NCBI RefSeq assembly: GCF_030063245.1 | Contig: NZ_JASISR010000025.1 | Span: 1-64,000 of the forward strand | DNA: 64,000 nucleotides | Direction: 5' to 3' | Source: Paenarthrobacter sp. PH39-S1 | Lineage (GTDB): Bacteria > Actinomycetota > Actinomycetes > Actinomycetales > Micrococcaceae | In this document: positions 27,040 to 35,968 of the stretch, piece after piece | Layout: every line of letters begins with the position of its first letter | Numbering within the stretch: the stretch's first letter is position 1 | The notes under the pieces: model-generated | Database searches by the model: none | Told to the model about the DNA's origin: nothing | Seen by the model: only the letters and a program-made list of their open reading frames with translations | Made by a program: the position numbers and the translations under genes

Positions 27040-27678
27040 GTGACAACTGCGACTCATTCCCCCAGTATCTCGGCGCACCCCACGCTGAACCGCCCCAACA
27101 TGGTTTCGGTCGGAACGGTGGTGTGGCTATCGAGCGAGCTTATGTTCTTCGCCGGACTCTTTGCCATGTACTTCACGCTCCGTTCCACGTCCGCCGGGTT
27201 GTGGGCCGACGAAACCGCCAAGCACAATGTTCCGTATGCCCTGGTGAACACGCTCATTCTTGTCTCCAGCTCGTTCACTTGTCAGATGGGTGTCTTCGCT
27301 GCGGAAAGGCTGCAGGCACGCCGTACCGGCGGCCTCTTCGGTTTCGTCCGGTGGGGCATGACCGAGTGGTTCATGGTGACGTTCGTTCTCGGCGCCGTCT
27401 TCGTGGCAGGGCAGGCCGCGGAGTACGCGACCCTGGTTTCGGAGCACGTCTCGCTGTCATCGAACGCGTACGGTTCGGCCTTTTACATCACCACGGGTTT
27501 CCATGGACTTCACGTCATCGGTGGCCTCATTGCCTTCCTCCTCATTATGGGACGCGCCTTTGCCGCGAAGAAGTTTGGCCATTTTGAGGCGACGTCGGCC
27601 ATCGTCGTCTCCTACTACTGGCACTTCGTTGACGTCGTCTGGATCGGCCTGTTCCTGGTCATTTACATCCTGAAGTAA
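27040..27678 (+). CDS. ctaE: Cytochrome c oxidase subunit III
   Basis: 212 aa from a GTG start ([11 protein letters not shown]...). Five helices are visible, with family signatures [38 protein letters not shown] and [20 protein letters not shown]. The protein is part of the aa3 oxidase in the cytoplasmic membrane, which in actinobacteria forms a supercomplex with the bc1 complex encoded directly downstream. The longer open frame from 26863 has no plausible protein before residue 60. It heads the ctaE-qcrC-qcrA-qcrB operon. Confidence 0.95.
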   Translation: MTTATHSPSISAHPTLNRPNMVSVGTVVWLSSELMFFAGLFAMYFTLRSTSAGLWADETAKHNVPYALVNTLILVSSSFTCQMGVFAAERLQARRTGGLFGFVRWGMTEWFMVTFVLGAVFVAGQAAEYATLVSEHVSLSSNAYGSAFYITTGFHGLHVIGGLIAFLLIMGRAFAAKKFGHFEATSAIVVSYYWHFVDVVWIGLFLVIYILK

Positions 27679-27767
27679 GCTGAATTTCAGACCTCTTCTA
27701 CACGAAGCAGAAATTGAATTGGCGGCTGAATCGCACCGCCGCACGATCGACACAAAGGAACCACCAA

Positions 27768-28553
27768 GTGAAGGCACTTTCGCAGAGGCGACGTCATCCA
27801 CTAGCAGCCGTGGCTTTGCTGCTGATGGGGCTCATGCTGACCGGTGGGCTCTACGCCGTTGCCACCACCGTCAATAAGGCCAAGGCTGACACGACCTACT
27901 CGGCCGATGATGCGCACGAGGGCGGGAAGCTCTTTGTGGCCAACTGCGCGACGTGCCACGGCATGGGTGCCAGCGGTTCCCCCGACGGACCGTCTCTGGT
28001 GGGTGTCGGGGCGGCAGCCGTGGACTTCCAGGTCGGTACCGGGCGCATGCCGATGCAGCTCCAGGGGCCGCAGGCCCAGCAGAAGCCTAAGCAGTTCAAT
28101 GATGAGCAGACCCGCCAGCTCGCGGCGTATGTGGCCTCCCTCGGTGCCGGACCCGCTGTGCCGGAAGAGAAGTACCTCGACGGCCAGGGCGACGCCGCCA
28201 ACGGCGGCGTACTGTTCCGCGTCAACTGCGCCATGTGCCACAACGCCGCCGCAGCCGGCGGCGCCCTCACGCGGGGAAAGTTCGCTCCGGCGCTGGCTGG
28301 GGTCGCCAATTCGCACGTCTACGAGGCCATGATCACAGGCCCGCAGAACATGCCCGTCTTCAACGACGCGAACATCACCCCCGAGGGCAAGCGGGACATC
28401 ATCACCTTCCTGGACACCATTGAAGCCAATGGTTCACCGGGTGGCGCGGATCTGGGCTCGTTGGGCCCGGTCTCTGAGGGACTCTTCATCTGGATCGCCG
28501 GCCTCGGCGTCGTCATTGCCTTTACCATCTGGCTGACCTCCCGGACTTCCTAG
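27768..28553 (+). CDS. qcrC: Diheme cytochrome c subunit of the bc1 complex
   Basis: 261 aa. GTG 27768 follows AAAGGAA. An N-terminal membrane anchor (PLAAVALLLMGLMLTGGLYA) is followed by two heme c sites, CATCHGMG and CAMCHNAA, and a C-terminal helix (LFIWIAGLGVVIAFTIWL). Both CxxCH motifs face the outside and replace a soluble cytochrome c in actinobacteria, passing electrons from QcrA to CtaC. Length and layout are normal. Confidence 0.96.
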   Translation: MKALSQRRRHPLAAVALLLMGLMLTGGLYAVATTVNKAKADTTYSADDAHEGGKLFVANCATCHGMGASGSPDGPSLVGVGAAAVDFQVGTGRMPMQLQGPQAQQKPKQFNDEQTRQLAAYVASLGAGPAVPEEKYLDGQGDAANGGVLFRVNCAMCHNAAAAGGALTRGKFAPALAGVANSHVYEAMITGPQNMPVFNDANITPEGKRDIITFLDTIEANGSPGGADLGSLGPVSEGLFIWIAGLGVVIAFTIWLTSRTS

Positions 28554-28641
28554 TCCCGACAAATTACGGTCGCGCGAGTGGCCGGATGAAACATACAATA
28601 CGAACCCGGGAACATCGGGATAAGAGAAGGATGAGGGGATC

Positions 28642-29670
28642 ATGGGCGACCATAGTGACGGCATTCCGGCAGGCTCGGACGCCGTAGCTAAGGCTGGTCT
28701 ACACGATGTGGAGAAGTTCCAGGATCCTGGGCTCCCCCCGCACCGTTTGAGACTGGCCGATACGGATCCCTGGGCGGCCAAAAGGGCTGAGCGCCAGGTG
28801 GCCATACTCTTCGGTATCTCCGTCGTAGGAACTTTGCTATTCTTCTTCGGCTACTTTTTCATCCGTCTGGATGACACCATCGGCACACTTCGGATCCAGA
28901 ACATGCTCCTGGGGCTGGGCACGGCGTTTGCCATGCTCGGCATCGGCACCGGCATTGTGCACTGGGCCAGGGCACTTATGCCTGACCACGAGGTTTCCGA
29001 GGAGCGCCACGAGCTCCGCAGCGAAGCGGACCGTGTCGCAGCGGAGAAGATCGTCGGCGACATCATCGAGGAAACCGGCATCAAGCGCCGTCCACTGATC
29101 CGTAATACGCTCCTGGGCGCTGTGGCACTGGCACCCTTTCCTGCGATCGTGATGTTCCGCGACCTGGGTCCGCTGCCGGCGGACGCCCTGCGCCACACCA
29201 TGTGGGACAAGGGGACAAGACTGGTCCGGGACCCCACAGGCACGCCGATCAGGGCCTCCGATGTGACCCTCGGCTCGGCCTTCCATGTAATTCCTGACGG
29301 CCTTAATAATCTGCACGAGGGCAAGCTGGAGGAAAAGGCCAAGGCCGTGGTCCTGCTGATGCGCTTGGATCCTTCGCTGCTTAATCCGTCCAAAGGCCGC
29401 GAGGACTGGAGCTACAACGGCATCGTCGCGTACTCCAAGATCTGCACCCACGTCGGTTGCCCTGTAGCCCTTTATGAGCAGCAGACGCACCATCTTTTGT
29501 GCCCCTGCCACCAGTCGACCTTCGACCTGACGCAGGAATGCAAAGTCATCTTCGGTCCGGCCAAACGTCCGCTGCCGCAGTTGCCTATTGCCGTTGACTC
29601 TGAAGGCTATCTGGTGGCCCAGAGCGACTTTCACGAACCTGTCGGACCTAGCTTCTGGGAGCGTGGCTAA
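28642..29670 (+). CDS. qcrA: Rieske iron-sulfur subunit of the bc1 complex
   Basis: 342 aa. Three helices in the N-terminal half (for example VAILFGISVVGTLLFFFGYF) are typical of the actinobacterial form. The [2Fe-2S] site is complete: CTHVGC in the first loop and CPCHQSTFD in the second, giving two cysteine and two histidine ligands plus the disulfide pair. It transfers electrons from menaquinol to the cytochrome c heads. It lies 2 bases before qcrB. Confidence 0.96.
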   Translation: MGDHSDGIPAGSDAVAKAGLHDVEKFQDPGLPPHRLRLADTDPWAAKRAERQVAILFGISVVGTLLFFFGYFFIRLDDTIGTLRIQNMLLGLGTAFAMLGIGTGIVHWARALMPDHEVSEERHELRSEADRVAAEKIVGDIIEETGIKRRPLIRNTLLGAVALAPFPAIVMFRDLGPLPADALRHTMWDKGTRLVRDPTGTPIRASDVTLGSAFHVIPDGLNNLHEGKLEEKAKAVVLLMRLDPSLLNPSKGREDWSYNGIVAYSKICTHVGCPVALYEQQTHHLLCPCHQSTFDLTQECKVIFGPAKRPLPQLPIAVDSEGYLVAQSDFHEPVGPSFWERG

Positions 29671-29672
29671 AA

Positions 29673-31355
29673 ATGAGCGCCGCAACCGAATCAACCTACA
29701 CCCCGGCGACCGCGACCGGCCGCATCACCAATTTCGTCGACCAACGCGTCGGCGGCTCCGGCATTCTCCGCGAATTCGGACGCAAGGTCTTCCCAGACCA
29801 CTGGTCCTTCATGTTCGGGGAAGTTGCCCTGTACACTTTCGTCATCCTGCTGCTTTCGGGCACCTTCCTGACGTTCTTCTTCGATCCGTCCATGGCGGAG
29901 TCAACTTACAACGGCAGCTACGTTCCGCTCAAGGGCGTGGACATGTCCGTGGCAATGAATTCCACACTGAACATCTCCTTTGATGTCCGCGGTGGGCTTT
30001 TCATGCGCCAGGTGCACCACTGGTCCGCTCTGCTGTTCACGGCCTCGATCGCCGTGCATATGCTGCGCGTATTCTTCACCGGAGCCTTCCGCAAGCCTCG
30101 CGAGCTCAACTGGGTGGTGGGCGGCGTGCTGCTGATCCTGTCTCTGGCGGACGGGTTCACAGGCTACTCGCTCCCCGACGATCTGCTGTCCGGTAACGGA
30201 CTTCGCATTATTCAGGGCGTCATCTCCTCCATCCCGGTAATCGGCACCTACATCTCCTTCTTCCTCTTCGGTGGCGAGTTTCCCGGAACGGCAATCATCG
30301 GCCGGCTGTATGTGCTCCACATCCTCCTGGTTCCGGCCATGATCCTGCTGATGATCGCCATCCACCTCTTTATGGTGGTGGTTCACAAGCACACTCAGTA
30401 CCCCGGCCCGGGCCGCAATGACCGCAACGTGGTTGGTTACCCGCTGGGTCCGGTTTACGCTGCCAAGGCAGGCGGATTCTTCTTCATCATCTTCGGCGTC
30501 ATCGCCCTAATGGCTGCGTTCTTCACAATCAACCCGATCTGGAACTACGGACCGTACGACCCGTCCCCGATTTCGGCCGGGACCCAACCTGACTGGTACA
30601 TCGGCTGGGTCGACGGCGCGCTGCGACTGATGCCGGGCTGGCTGCTGGGCATCCCGCTGGAATGGAATATTCCCCTGCCGTGGGGCGTCAATACGCTGTC
30701 GCTCAATGTGCTGCTCCCGGCACTGGTTCCGGCGGGCATTGTCTTCACCGTGCTCTTCGCCTACCCTTGGATCGAACGCTGGGTCACCAAGGACGACCGC
30801 GAACACCACGTTCTGGACCGCCCGCGCAACGCCCCGACCCGTACCGCCATCGGCATGGCAGGCTTCACATTCTATTGCGTCCTCTGGGCCGCGGCGTCCT
30901 CGGATCTGATCGCCACGCACTTCCACGTGTCACTGAACGACGTCATCTATTGGCTCCGGGCACTGTTTTTCATTGGCCCGATCATTGCGTTCACGGTCAC
31001 CAAGCGCATCGCTTTGGCGCTGCAGCGGAAGGACCGCGAGATCGCCCTGCACGGCCGCGAGACGGGCCGGATTGTCCGGCTCCCGCACGGCGAGTACCAG
31101 GAAGTCCATGCGCAGTTGGATGACTACAAGCGCTACAAGCTCGTGGGCTACGAATCCCCCGAGCCCAGCGACGGCGTTCCGAACGGAAACGGCGTTGTCA
31201 CGAAGCAGGAACGCCGACGTGCCATGATCAGCCGGCTATTCTTCGAAGACCGTGTTGCGCCGGCCACACCCGCTGAGCTGGAGGCCGCTCACGCTCATGC
31301 ACCCGTCCATGAGCAGATCGAGGAACCGGAAAGGCTCAAAGAGGTTTCACACTAG
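29673..31355 (+). CDS. qcrB: Cytochrome b subunit of the bc1 complex
   Basis: 560 aa. The heme-ligating helices are present (FMRQVHHWSALLFTASIAVH, then MLRVFFTGAFRKPRELNWVV; and VPAMILLMIAIHLFMVVVHK). A long C-terminal extension with extra helices and a charged tail (residues about 430-560) is the actinobacterial form of QcrB. QcrB binds menaquinol and is the target of bc1 inhibitors in mycobacteria. A strong terminator follows the stop, closing the ctaE-qcrCAB operon. Confidence 0.96.
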   Translation: MSAATESTYTPATATGRITNFVDQRVGGSGILREFGRKVFPDHWSFMFGEVALYTFVILLLSGTFLTFFFDPSMAESTYNGSYVPLKGVDMSVAMNSTLNISFDVRGGLFMRQVHHWSALLFTASIAVHMLRVFFTGAFRKPRELNWVVGGVLLILSLADGFTGYSLPDDLLSGNGLRIIQGVISSIPVIGTYISFFLFGGEFPGTAIIGRLYVLHILLVPAMILLMIAIHLFMVVVHKHTQYPGPGRNDRNVVGYPLGPVYAAKAGGFFFIIFGVIALMAAFFTINPIWNYGPYDPSPISAGTQPDWYIGWVDGALRLMPGWLLGIPLEWNIPLPWGVNTLSLNVLLPALVPAGIVFTVLFAYPWIERWVTKDDREHHVLDRPRNAPTRTAIGMAGFTFYCVLWAAASSDLIATHFHVSLNDVIYWLRALFFIGPIIAFTVTKRIALALQRKDREIALHGRETGRIVRLPHGEYQEVHAQLDDYKRYKLVGYESPEPSDGVPNGNGVVTKQERRRAMISRLFFEDRVAPATPAELEAAHAHAPVHEQIEEPERLKEVSH

Positions 31356-31387
31356 AAACCCGCTGAGACGACGGTTATCAACGCCGA

Positions 31388-31424
31388 AAGGAGCGGTGCC
31401 CGGGATGTCCGGGCACCGCTCCTT
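31388..31424 (+). terminator. Terminator after qcrB
   Basis: A perfect 16-bp stem (AAGGAGCGGTGCCCGG and its complement) with a 5-base loop lies 33 bases after the qcrB stop, followed by CTTATT. It closes the ctaE-qcrCAB transcript and may also serve the convergent GntR gene. Confidence 0.85.
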
Positions 31425-31517
31425 CTTATTGTGCGTTTGTTGCGCGGATGACCCCCTTACGGGGCAGCGCGCTGCTGGTCAGCCCTTACGCTTGCACGGG
31501 CCCCTGACGGCCCCCTC

Positions 31518-32309
31518 TTAGCCGTTATGGGACCGGGCCGAATACGCTCTCCGGCTCCGGCCACCGGGCCGTTGCAGGGGCACCCAGAGCTTATATCGGT
31601 CGGCGCGGTAAAACGACACGGAGAAGTCGACCATGGCCCGTGAAACGAATGCATGGCGCTGAAGCTTCAGCAGCGGGTCGCCTACATCCACCTTGAGCAG
31701 CCGGGCGATGGACGGCGAGGCGGCCGTCGCCTCGATGGTGTCCTCCCCCCACTCCATAACCAGCCCGTACCGTTCGCTGAGCACGTTGTACAAGGACGAC
31801 GGCGGCGGGTCGTCGAGAATTCCCCGAACCCGGTGCGCTGGAATGAAGTTCTCGTCAACGCTCATGGGCTCGCCGTCGGCCAGCAGAAGGCGGCGGAAGC
31901 GGATCACCGGCTGTCCTTCCTCCAGCTGCAGCTCGCGGGCCAGCAGCGCCGTGGCACCGATCTGCTCAAAGCTCAGGACCTTGGCCGCGGGAACCATGCC
32001 GCGGCGCTCCATTTCCTCGCTGTAGGAGGTCAGTTTGACCTGAAGGTCAAACTTTGGCCGGGTCACGAAGGTGCCCAGTCCGACGACCCGGTCGAGCACT
32101 TCCTCGTCCACCAGCGAATCGATGGCCTGCCGTACGGTCATCCTCGCCAGCGAGAACCGAAGGGCGAGGTCGCGTTCTGACGGGAAGGCCGCGCCGGGGG
32201 CCAGCGTCGCGGCTATGAAGCTGCGCAGCAGTTCGCGCAGCTGTACGTGAATCGCCGTACCGGAGTTCCGGACAATTTCACCGGGTATCTTTGCTGCGGG
32301 ATAGGCCAA
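31518..32309 (-). CDS. GntR/HutC-family regulator with UTRA domain
   Basis: About 263 aa. The winged helix reads IHVQLRELLRSFIAATLAPG, then FPSERDLALRFSLARMTVRQ. The UTRA ligand-binding domain follows from about residue 85 ([40 protein letters not shown]). This is the DasR/NagR-type layout, whose members sense phosphorylated amino sugars. TTG 32309 follows GGAGG by 9 bases and is preferred to the upstream ATG. A phosphotransferase HPr gene lies close by, which supports a link with sugar uptake, though the ligand is unproven. Confidence 0.85.
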   Translation of the reverse strand: MAYPAAKIPGEIVRNSGTAIHVQLRELLRSFIAATLAPGAAFPSERDLALRFSLARMTVRQAIDSLVDEEVLDRVVGLGTFVTRPKFDLQVKLTSYSEEMERRGMVPAAKVLSFEQIGATALLARELQLEEGQPVIRFRRLLLADGEPMSVDENFIPAHRVRGILDDPPPSSLYNVLSERYGLVMEWGEDTIEATAASPSIARLLKVDVGDPLLKLQRHAFVSRAMVDFSVSFYRADRYKLWVPLQRPGGRSRRAYSARSHNG

Positions 32310-32501
32310 TCTGCTGTTCCTCCGTTCAATTGTCTGCCCTAACACTAACGGGGTTACACCCCGGCCCGACGAGCCGTGCGGCGGGTGTCAGTTTGTGGGG
32401 CGGCTCCGGTCGGCGCGTGACGGTGTCCTCGGACCCGTGTTGTAACCGTGTGAGCACGGTGGTTGGCTAGTTGTGGTAGCTGCCCCTGACAGGAGACTGT
32501 C

Positions 32502-32825
32502 ATGACCATACCGCGCACTGTGTCCGATGTCGTTTCCGAGCATGTCGTGTTGAAGTGGAAAGCATAGATTGAATGTATCTGAACGTAGGCCGACGTGATG
32601 CATCAGCACCTGGCCAATTTCACCGGTGATGAAGGGATTCTGTTCATCAGCCGCGCAGGAGAAGACGAACCCGTTCCGCATGAGAAACGCCACTCCGGTG
32701 ACGGCCGCGCGTATCAGTGGATCGTGAGGACCACGGGGGTTTTCAATCACTTCTACGTCTCCGCCGCGGGTTACCGTTATGACATCGCGATCCTGCAAGC
32801 GGCATTCTCCTTGAGCCAAACCCGC
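32502..32825 (+). pseudogene. Heavily deleted remnant of a large conserved actinobacterial protein
   Basis: ATG 32502 follows AGGAG and opens MTIPRTVSDVVSEHVVLKWK. The frame then breaks: a shifted frame gives EVESID, a stop, then MYLNV. Later fragments are FTGDEGILFISRAGEDEP, RAYQWIVRTTGVFNHFYV and AGYRYDIAILQAAFSLSQ. I remember these blocks, in this order but far apart, from a family of several-hundred-residue actinobacterial proteins without an assigned function. Internal deletions and frameshifts make this copy dead. The next 200 bases hold no recognisable gene. Confidence 0.55.
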
Positions 32826-33044
32826 GCCCACGACCGCCTCCTATGCATCGGACTCGCTCAACTCACTACCCCAGAATCTGGCCCACTGCAAGAGGCCAGC
32901 CGCAACTACCAACGATCCTCGACAACCTCGCGGAAGAATCTGAACTGGCAGCCGAAAACTTGACCCGAAAATCCGCCGTCGCCGTCCTAGCCTCTAGATG
33001 GCGGCTAGTGTTTTTACAGCACTGCCACTATGCAAGGAGCCTTG

Positions 33045-33335
33045 ATGTACATCCGGAATGCCACCGTTACCGCCGCCATCGGACTACACGCCCGCCCGGC
33101 GGCGGTTTTCGTCCGTGCCGTGACGCGGACCGGCCTGCCGGTCACCCTGGCCAAGCCGGGACAGCCGGCCGTGGACGCAACGTCATTGCTGCAGGTCATG
33201 ACGGCGGATTTTGGCTGCGGCTGTGAGGTTGTCCTGTCCGTGCCGGACATCGGGCATGACGACCTCGCCGTCAGAACCGCTCTGGACGCCCTGGCGGATC
33301 TGCTCTCCACCGACCTCGTCCATGGTCCCGACTGA
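33045..33335 (+). CDS. ptsH: Phosphocarrier protein HPr
   Basis: 96 aa, the general phosphoryl carrier of the sugar phosphotransferase system. The active His15 is in GLHARPAAVFV. The region around position 46-47 (DATSLLQVM) offers a serine where HPr kinase would act in other bacteria. ATG 33045 follows AAGGAG and is preferred to 33030. No enzyme I or II gene is nearby. A terminator follows at 33492. Confidence 0.9.
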   Translation: MYIRNATVTAAIGLHARPAAVFVRAVTRTGLPVTLAKPGQPAVDATSLLQVMTADFGCGCEVVLSVPDIGHDDLAVRTALDALADLLSTDLVHGPD

Positions 33336-33491
33336 TCGTAGGCGGTCGATCCCGCCACGGCCGGCACTGCGGCTTCAGCGGGATCGGTTGCTTCAGGGAC
33401 GGGAGCCGGAGGTACCCGGTCCCGTCACCGGGCCGGGGCACCAGAAGCCGCACGGAAAGGACCTGAAACCCGGATAGCGCAGGACACGCGC

Positions 33492-33529
33492 AAGGCGGGC
33501 CCCAACCTTCCGGTGGAACCCGCCTTTTT
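33492..33529 (+). terminator. Rho-independent terminator downstream of ptsH
   Basis: AAGGCGGG and its complement CCCGCCTT flank a 19-base interior that can pair further (ACCTTCCGGTGG), followed by TTTTTG. It is oriented for rightward transcription and lies about 160 bases after the ptsH stop. Confidence 0.75.
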
Positions 33530-33600
33530 GTCAACGCCTGGACCCGGTGACGCTCCTGATCCGTCGCGCCTAGTCCGAAGTTACGTGGGTGGTGACGTGG

Positions 33601-33637
33601 GAAATCCCCGCCGTCCTTGACTTCCGGCGGGGATTTC
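33601..33637 (-). terminator. Hairpin inside the IS end, likely transposase terminator
   Basis: A perfect 13-bp stem (GAAATCCCCGCCG and its complement) with an 11-base loop lies 27 bases past the transposase stop, inside the left end of the element. It would end the transposase transcript and limit read-through across the IS. Confidence 0.65.
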
Positions 33638-33663
33638 GTGGTTTTGGGGTTTCTTCCTTCTGT

Positions 33664-35430
33664 CTACTTCAGGTTTAGCGGGAGGGTTTGGCCGATGAGT
33701 TCGTAGGCACGGCGCTGGATGGGTGTTGGGGCCGCGAGCGTCGGGACTGCGGGCATCGTGGTGTCGGTGCCGTAACGGATGTCGTTGCGGGTCAGGGTGG
33801 CGAGGTGTTCGAGCAGGGCCCGGAAACTGTAGGCAGGGGCCCCGTCGGCGGTGGTCCGCCGGCTGGCTTTGGTCTGCGCGGCGGTGGAGCGTTGTGCGGG
33901 GGCGACGGGGTCGGCTGGTTCGGGGCGGTGTTCGTCGGTGAAGGTCAGCGGCGCCCACGCTTTGCGGAGGTGCCAGGTGAGGTAGGCGGCGAGCATGCAG
34001 ATGAACACGTGCGCCCGGACCCGGGTTTCGGTGTGGTGGTGGATCGGGCGCAGGGCCAGGTCGATGGCCTTGATGGAGCGGAAGTCACGTTCGACGTTGG
34101 CCAGGGACTTATACGTTGCCACGACTTTGGCGGCGTCCATCTGCTTGTCGGGGATGGTGGTGCGGATGATGTAGATCCCGTCCAGGGCCGCCTCGGCGGC
34201 GATGTTCTCCTCGTTGCGGGCGTAGGTGAAGGAGGTATCGGTGATGTCGAGTTTGTAGTGCTTTTCCATGTTGTATTTCCCGACGACTTTCCCGGCGCGG
34301 ATCCCGATGCGCCCGGCGTCCTTGAGCCTGCCCGCTTGGGTGGCGGCGGTGATTTTGGCCAGTTCCTGATCGGTCGCGGCGAGCAGGTCCCCGCGTTTGC
34401 GTGAGCGTTCGACCGCGAGGGCGGGGTTGCGGCAGGCGATCAGCCGTTCGCCGGGATAGTGCGGGTGGCTGATCTTGGCCAGGTTCGTTTCATCGAACAG
34501 GGACATCTGCAGGGGCCCGTCGTCGGCGGCCAGCGCCTGGATCGCCGGGGCCCGCAGCGCGGTGACCCAGCCGAGACCGCCGAGTTCCTTCAGCGCCTCG
34601 ATGCGGGCACTGGTGATCATGCCGCGGTCCCCGACCATGACCATCTCCTGGAGTCCATACCGGGTTTTGAAGTCCTTCGCGAGGGCCTCGAAAGCGGTCG
34701 GGTCCGCCGTGTTCCCCGGCACGACCCGGACGGAGACGGGACGGCCTTCCGGGTCGGTGAGCAGGCCGTATTCGATCTGCGGCAGTCCCTTCTTCCCGTC
34801 CCGGGAGTAGCCCCGTGCGGCCAGCGGGCAGTGGTGCCCGGTGACCCAGGAGGAGGACAGGTCGAACAGGGCCAGCCGGTCCGGGTTCGCCCCCGGGGAC
34901 AGGTGTTTTTTGGCCAGGGCCTTTTCGATGCTCTCCTGCCGGGTCTCGAGCCAGTCCATCGCGGCGTAGACCTCGTCGGTGCCGGCTGCGGTGAGGCCGA
35001 GGTCCACGGCCAAGGTGGTGTCGGCCCACCATCGTGTGGTGGCCGGTTTCGAGCCGGGCCGGCAGACCCGGGCGATCACCAAAGCCAGGGCCAGGTCCCG
35101 CTGCGGGCAGGCGGGCCCGAGCAGGGCCGGCAACCCGAGGGCCTTCGCCTGCGCGGTGACCGCGGCGACGTGCCCGTGCGGGCGGGAGCGCAGGATCGTG
35201 GCCGCGGCATCGGCCGGGACCAGGTGCTGGCCCTTGAGTCCGGCCTCGATCAGGTCTACGACGTGGTCGGGCAGGGCCGAGAGGTTCGCCACCGTCTCGT
35301 TGCGGACCTTCCCGCCCTCCCGGAAGCTGCGGCGCAGATAAGCCGAACGGTAATCGCGTTCCAGGCCGTGCTTGTCAGTGTGGGACTTCCTCACTCTGAC
35401 TACGTGAACCGGCTTCTCCTGCTGACTCAT
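33664..35430 (-). CDS. IS1634-family transposase
   Basis: 588 aa, full length. Family blocks are clear: YLRRSFREGGKVRNETVANL at the N-terminus, ALFDLSSSWVTG then CPLAARGYSRDGKKGLPQIE (catalytic core with first aspartate), VMVGDRGMITSARIEAL (second aspartate) and YKSLANVERDFRSIK (glutamate region). It cuts and joins the IS ends. No frameshift or internal stop is present. The ATG at 35430 lies about 135 bases inside the right inverted repeat. Confidence 0.93.
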   Translation of the reverse strand: MSQQEKPVHVVRVRKSHTDKHGLERDYRSAYLRRSFREGGKVRNETVANLSALPDHVVDLIEAGLKGQHLVPADAAATILRSRPHGHVAAVTAQAKALGLPALLGPACPQRDLALALVIARVCRPGSKPATTRWWADTTLAVDLGLTAAGTDEVYAAMDWLETRQESIEKALAKKHLSPGANPDRLALFDLSSSWVTGHHCPLAARGYSRDGKKGLPQIEYGLLTDPEGRPVSVRVVPGNTADPTAFEALAKDFKTRYGLQEMVMVGDRGMITSARIEALKELGGLGWVTALRAPAIQALAADDGPLQMSLFDETNLAKISHPHYPGERLIACRNPALAVERSRKRGDLLAATDQELAKITAATQAGRLKDAGRIGIRAGKVVGKYNMEKHYKLDITDTSFTYARNEENIAAEAALDGIYIIRTTIPDKQMDAAKVVATYKSLANVERDFRSIKAIDLALRPIHHHTETRVRAHVFICMLAAYLTWHLRKAWAPLTFTDEHRPEPADPVAPAQRSTAAQTKASRRTTADGAPAYSFRALLEHLATLTRNDIRYGTDTTMPAVPTLAAPTPIQRRAYELIGQTLPLNLK

Positions 35431-35566
35431 ACCAACAAACTACACCCGTGTGTGGTCAGCACCGGTAACAACACGCCGAATATTCTGTCTACAAATATTG
35501 GCCGAAAATGGACCTTTCGCCAAGAAACTCGCGGGAATCAGAGCGAAAGGTCCACGTAACTTCGGC

Positions 35567-35968
35567 CTAGTGCGCGTGGTCTCCGCGGCTGTATTCGAAG
35601 ACCCAGCCGACCAGCGCGATGACCGCAAGACCGCCGCCGATGAAGACGATCCAGAACCCCACGGCCATGCCGAGGAATCCGGCCGCACACGCCAAGCCAA
35701 GCACCAGGGGCCACCAGCTCCAGGGGCTGAAGTGCCCCTGTTCGCCGGAGCCTTCGTGAATCTCGGCGTCATTTCGGTCCTCGGGCCGCATCCCAACTCG
35801 TTTGGCGGTGAAGCGGAGATAGGAACCGATCATCCAAGCCAGACCGCCAACCAGGATGAGGGCCAGGAAGCCGACCGGCTCCTGCCACTTGACCAAGAAG
35901 CCGTAGACGACACCGACGAGGGCGAAAAAGTAACCGAGTGCTCCGAAGAGCCATGCTTCTACCTTCAC
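35567..35968 (-). CDS. ctaF: Cytochrome c oxidase subunit IV, actinobacterial type
   Basis: 133 aa with four helices ([80 protein letters not shown]). This is the small actinobacterial aa3 oxidase subunit. Its ATG overlaps the ctaD stop by four bases. The stop codon TAG lies within the 6-bp target duplication of the IS1634 element: the coding sequence is intact, but everything downstream of the stop has been replaced by the IS. Confidence 0.93.
   Translation of the reverse strand: MKVEAWLFGALGYFFALVGVVYGFLVKWQEPVGFLALILVGGLAWMIGSYLRFTAKRVGMRPEDRNDAEIHEGSGEQGHFSPWSWWPLVLGLACAAGFLGMAVGFWIVFIGGGLAVIALVGWVFEYSRGDHAH

Larger units (their letters stand above)
33575..35565. mobile_element. Complete IS1634-family insertion sequence, 1991 bp
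   Basis: Terminal inverted repeats are CCGAAGTTACGTGG at 33575-33588 and its exact complement at 35552-35565. A 6-bp target duplication CCTAGT flanks it at 33569-33574 and 35566-35571. One long transposase gene fills the element. Intact ends, matching duplications and an open transposase mean a recent, possibly active insertion. The duplication covers the stop codon of ctaF, which is therefore preserved. Confidence 0.93.

Noticed and set aside
34459-35559. Long plus-strand open frame (366 codons) antisense to the IS1634 transposase
   Set aside because: Its translation is glycine/arginine-rich without family features, and the opposite strand encodes a clear full-length transposase. High GC creates such shadow frames.
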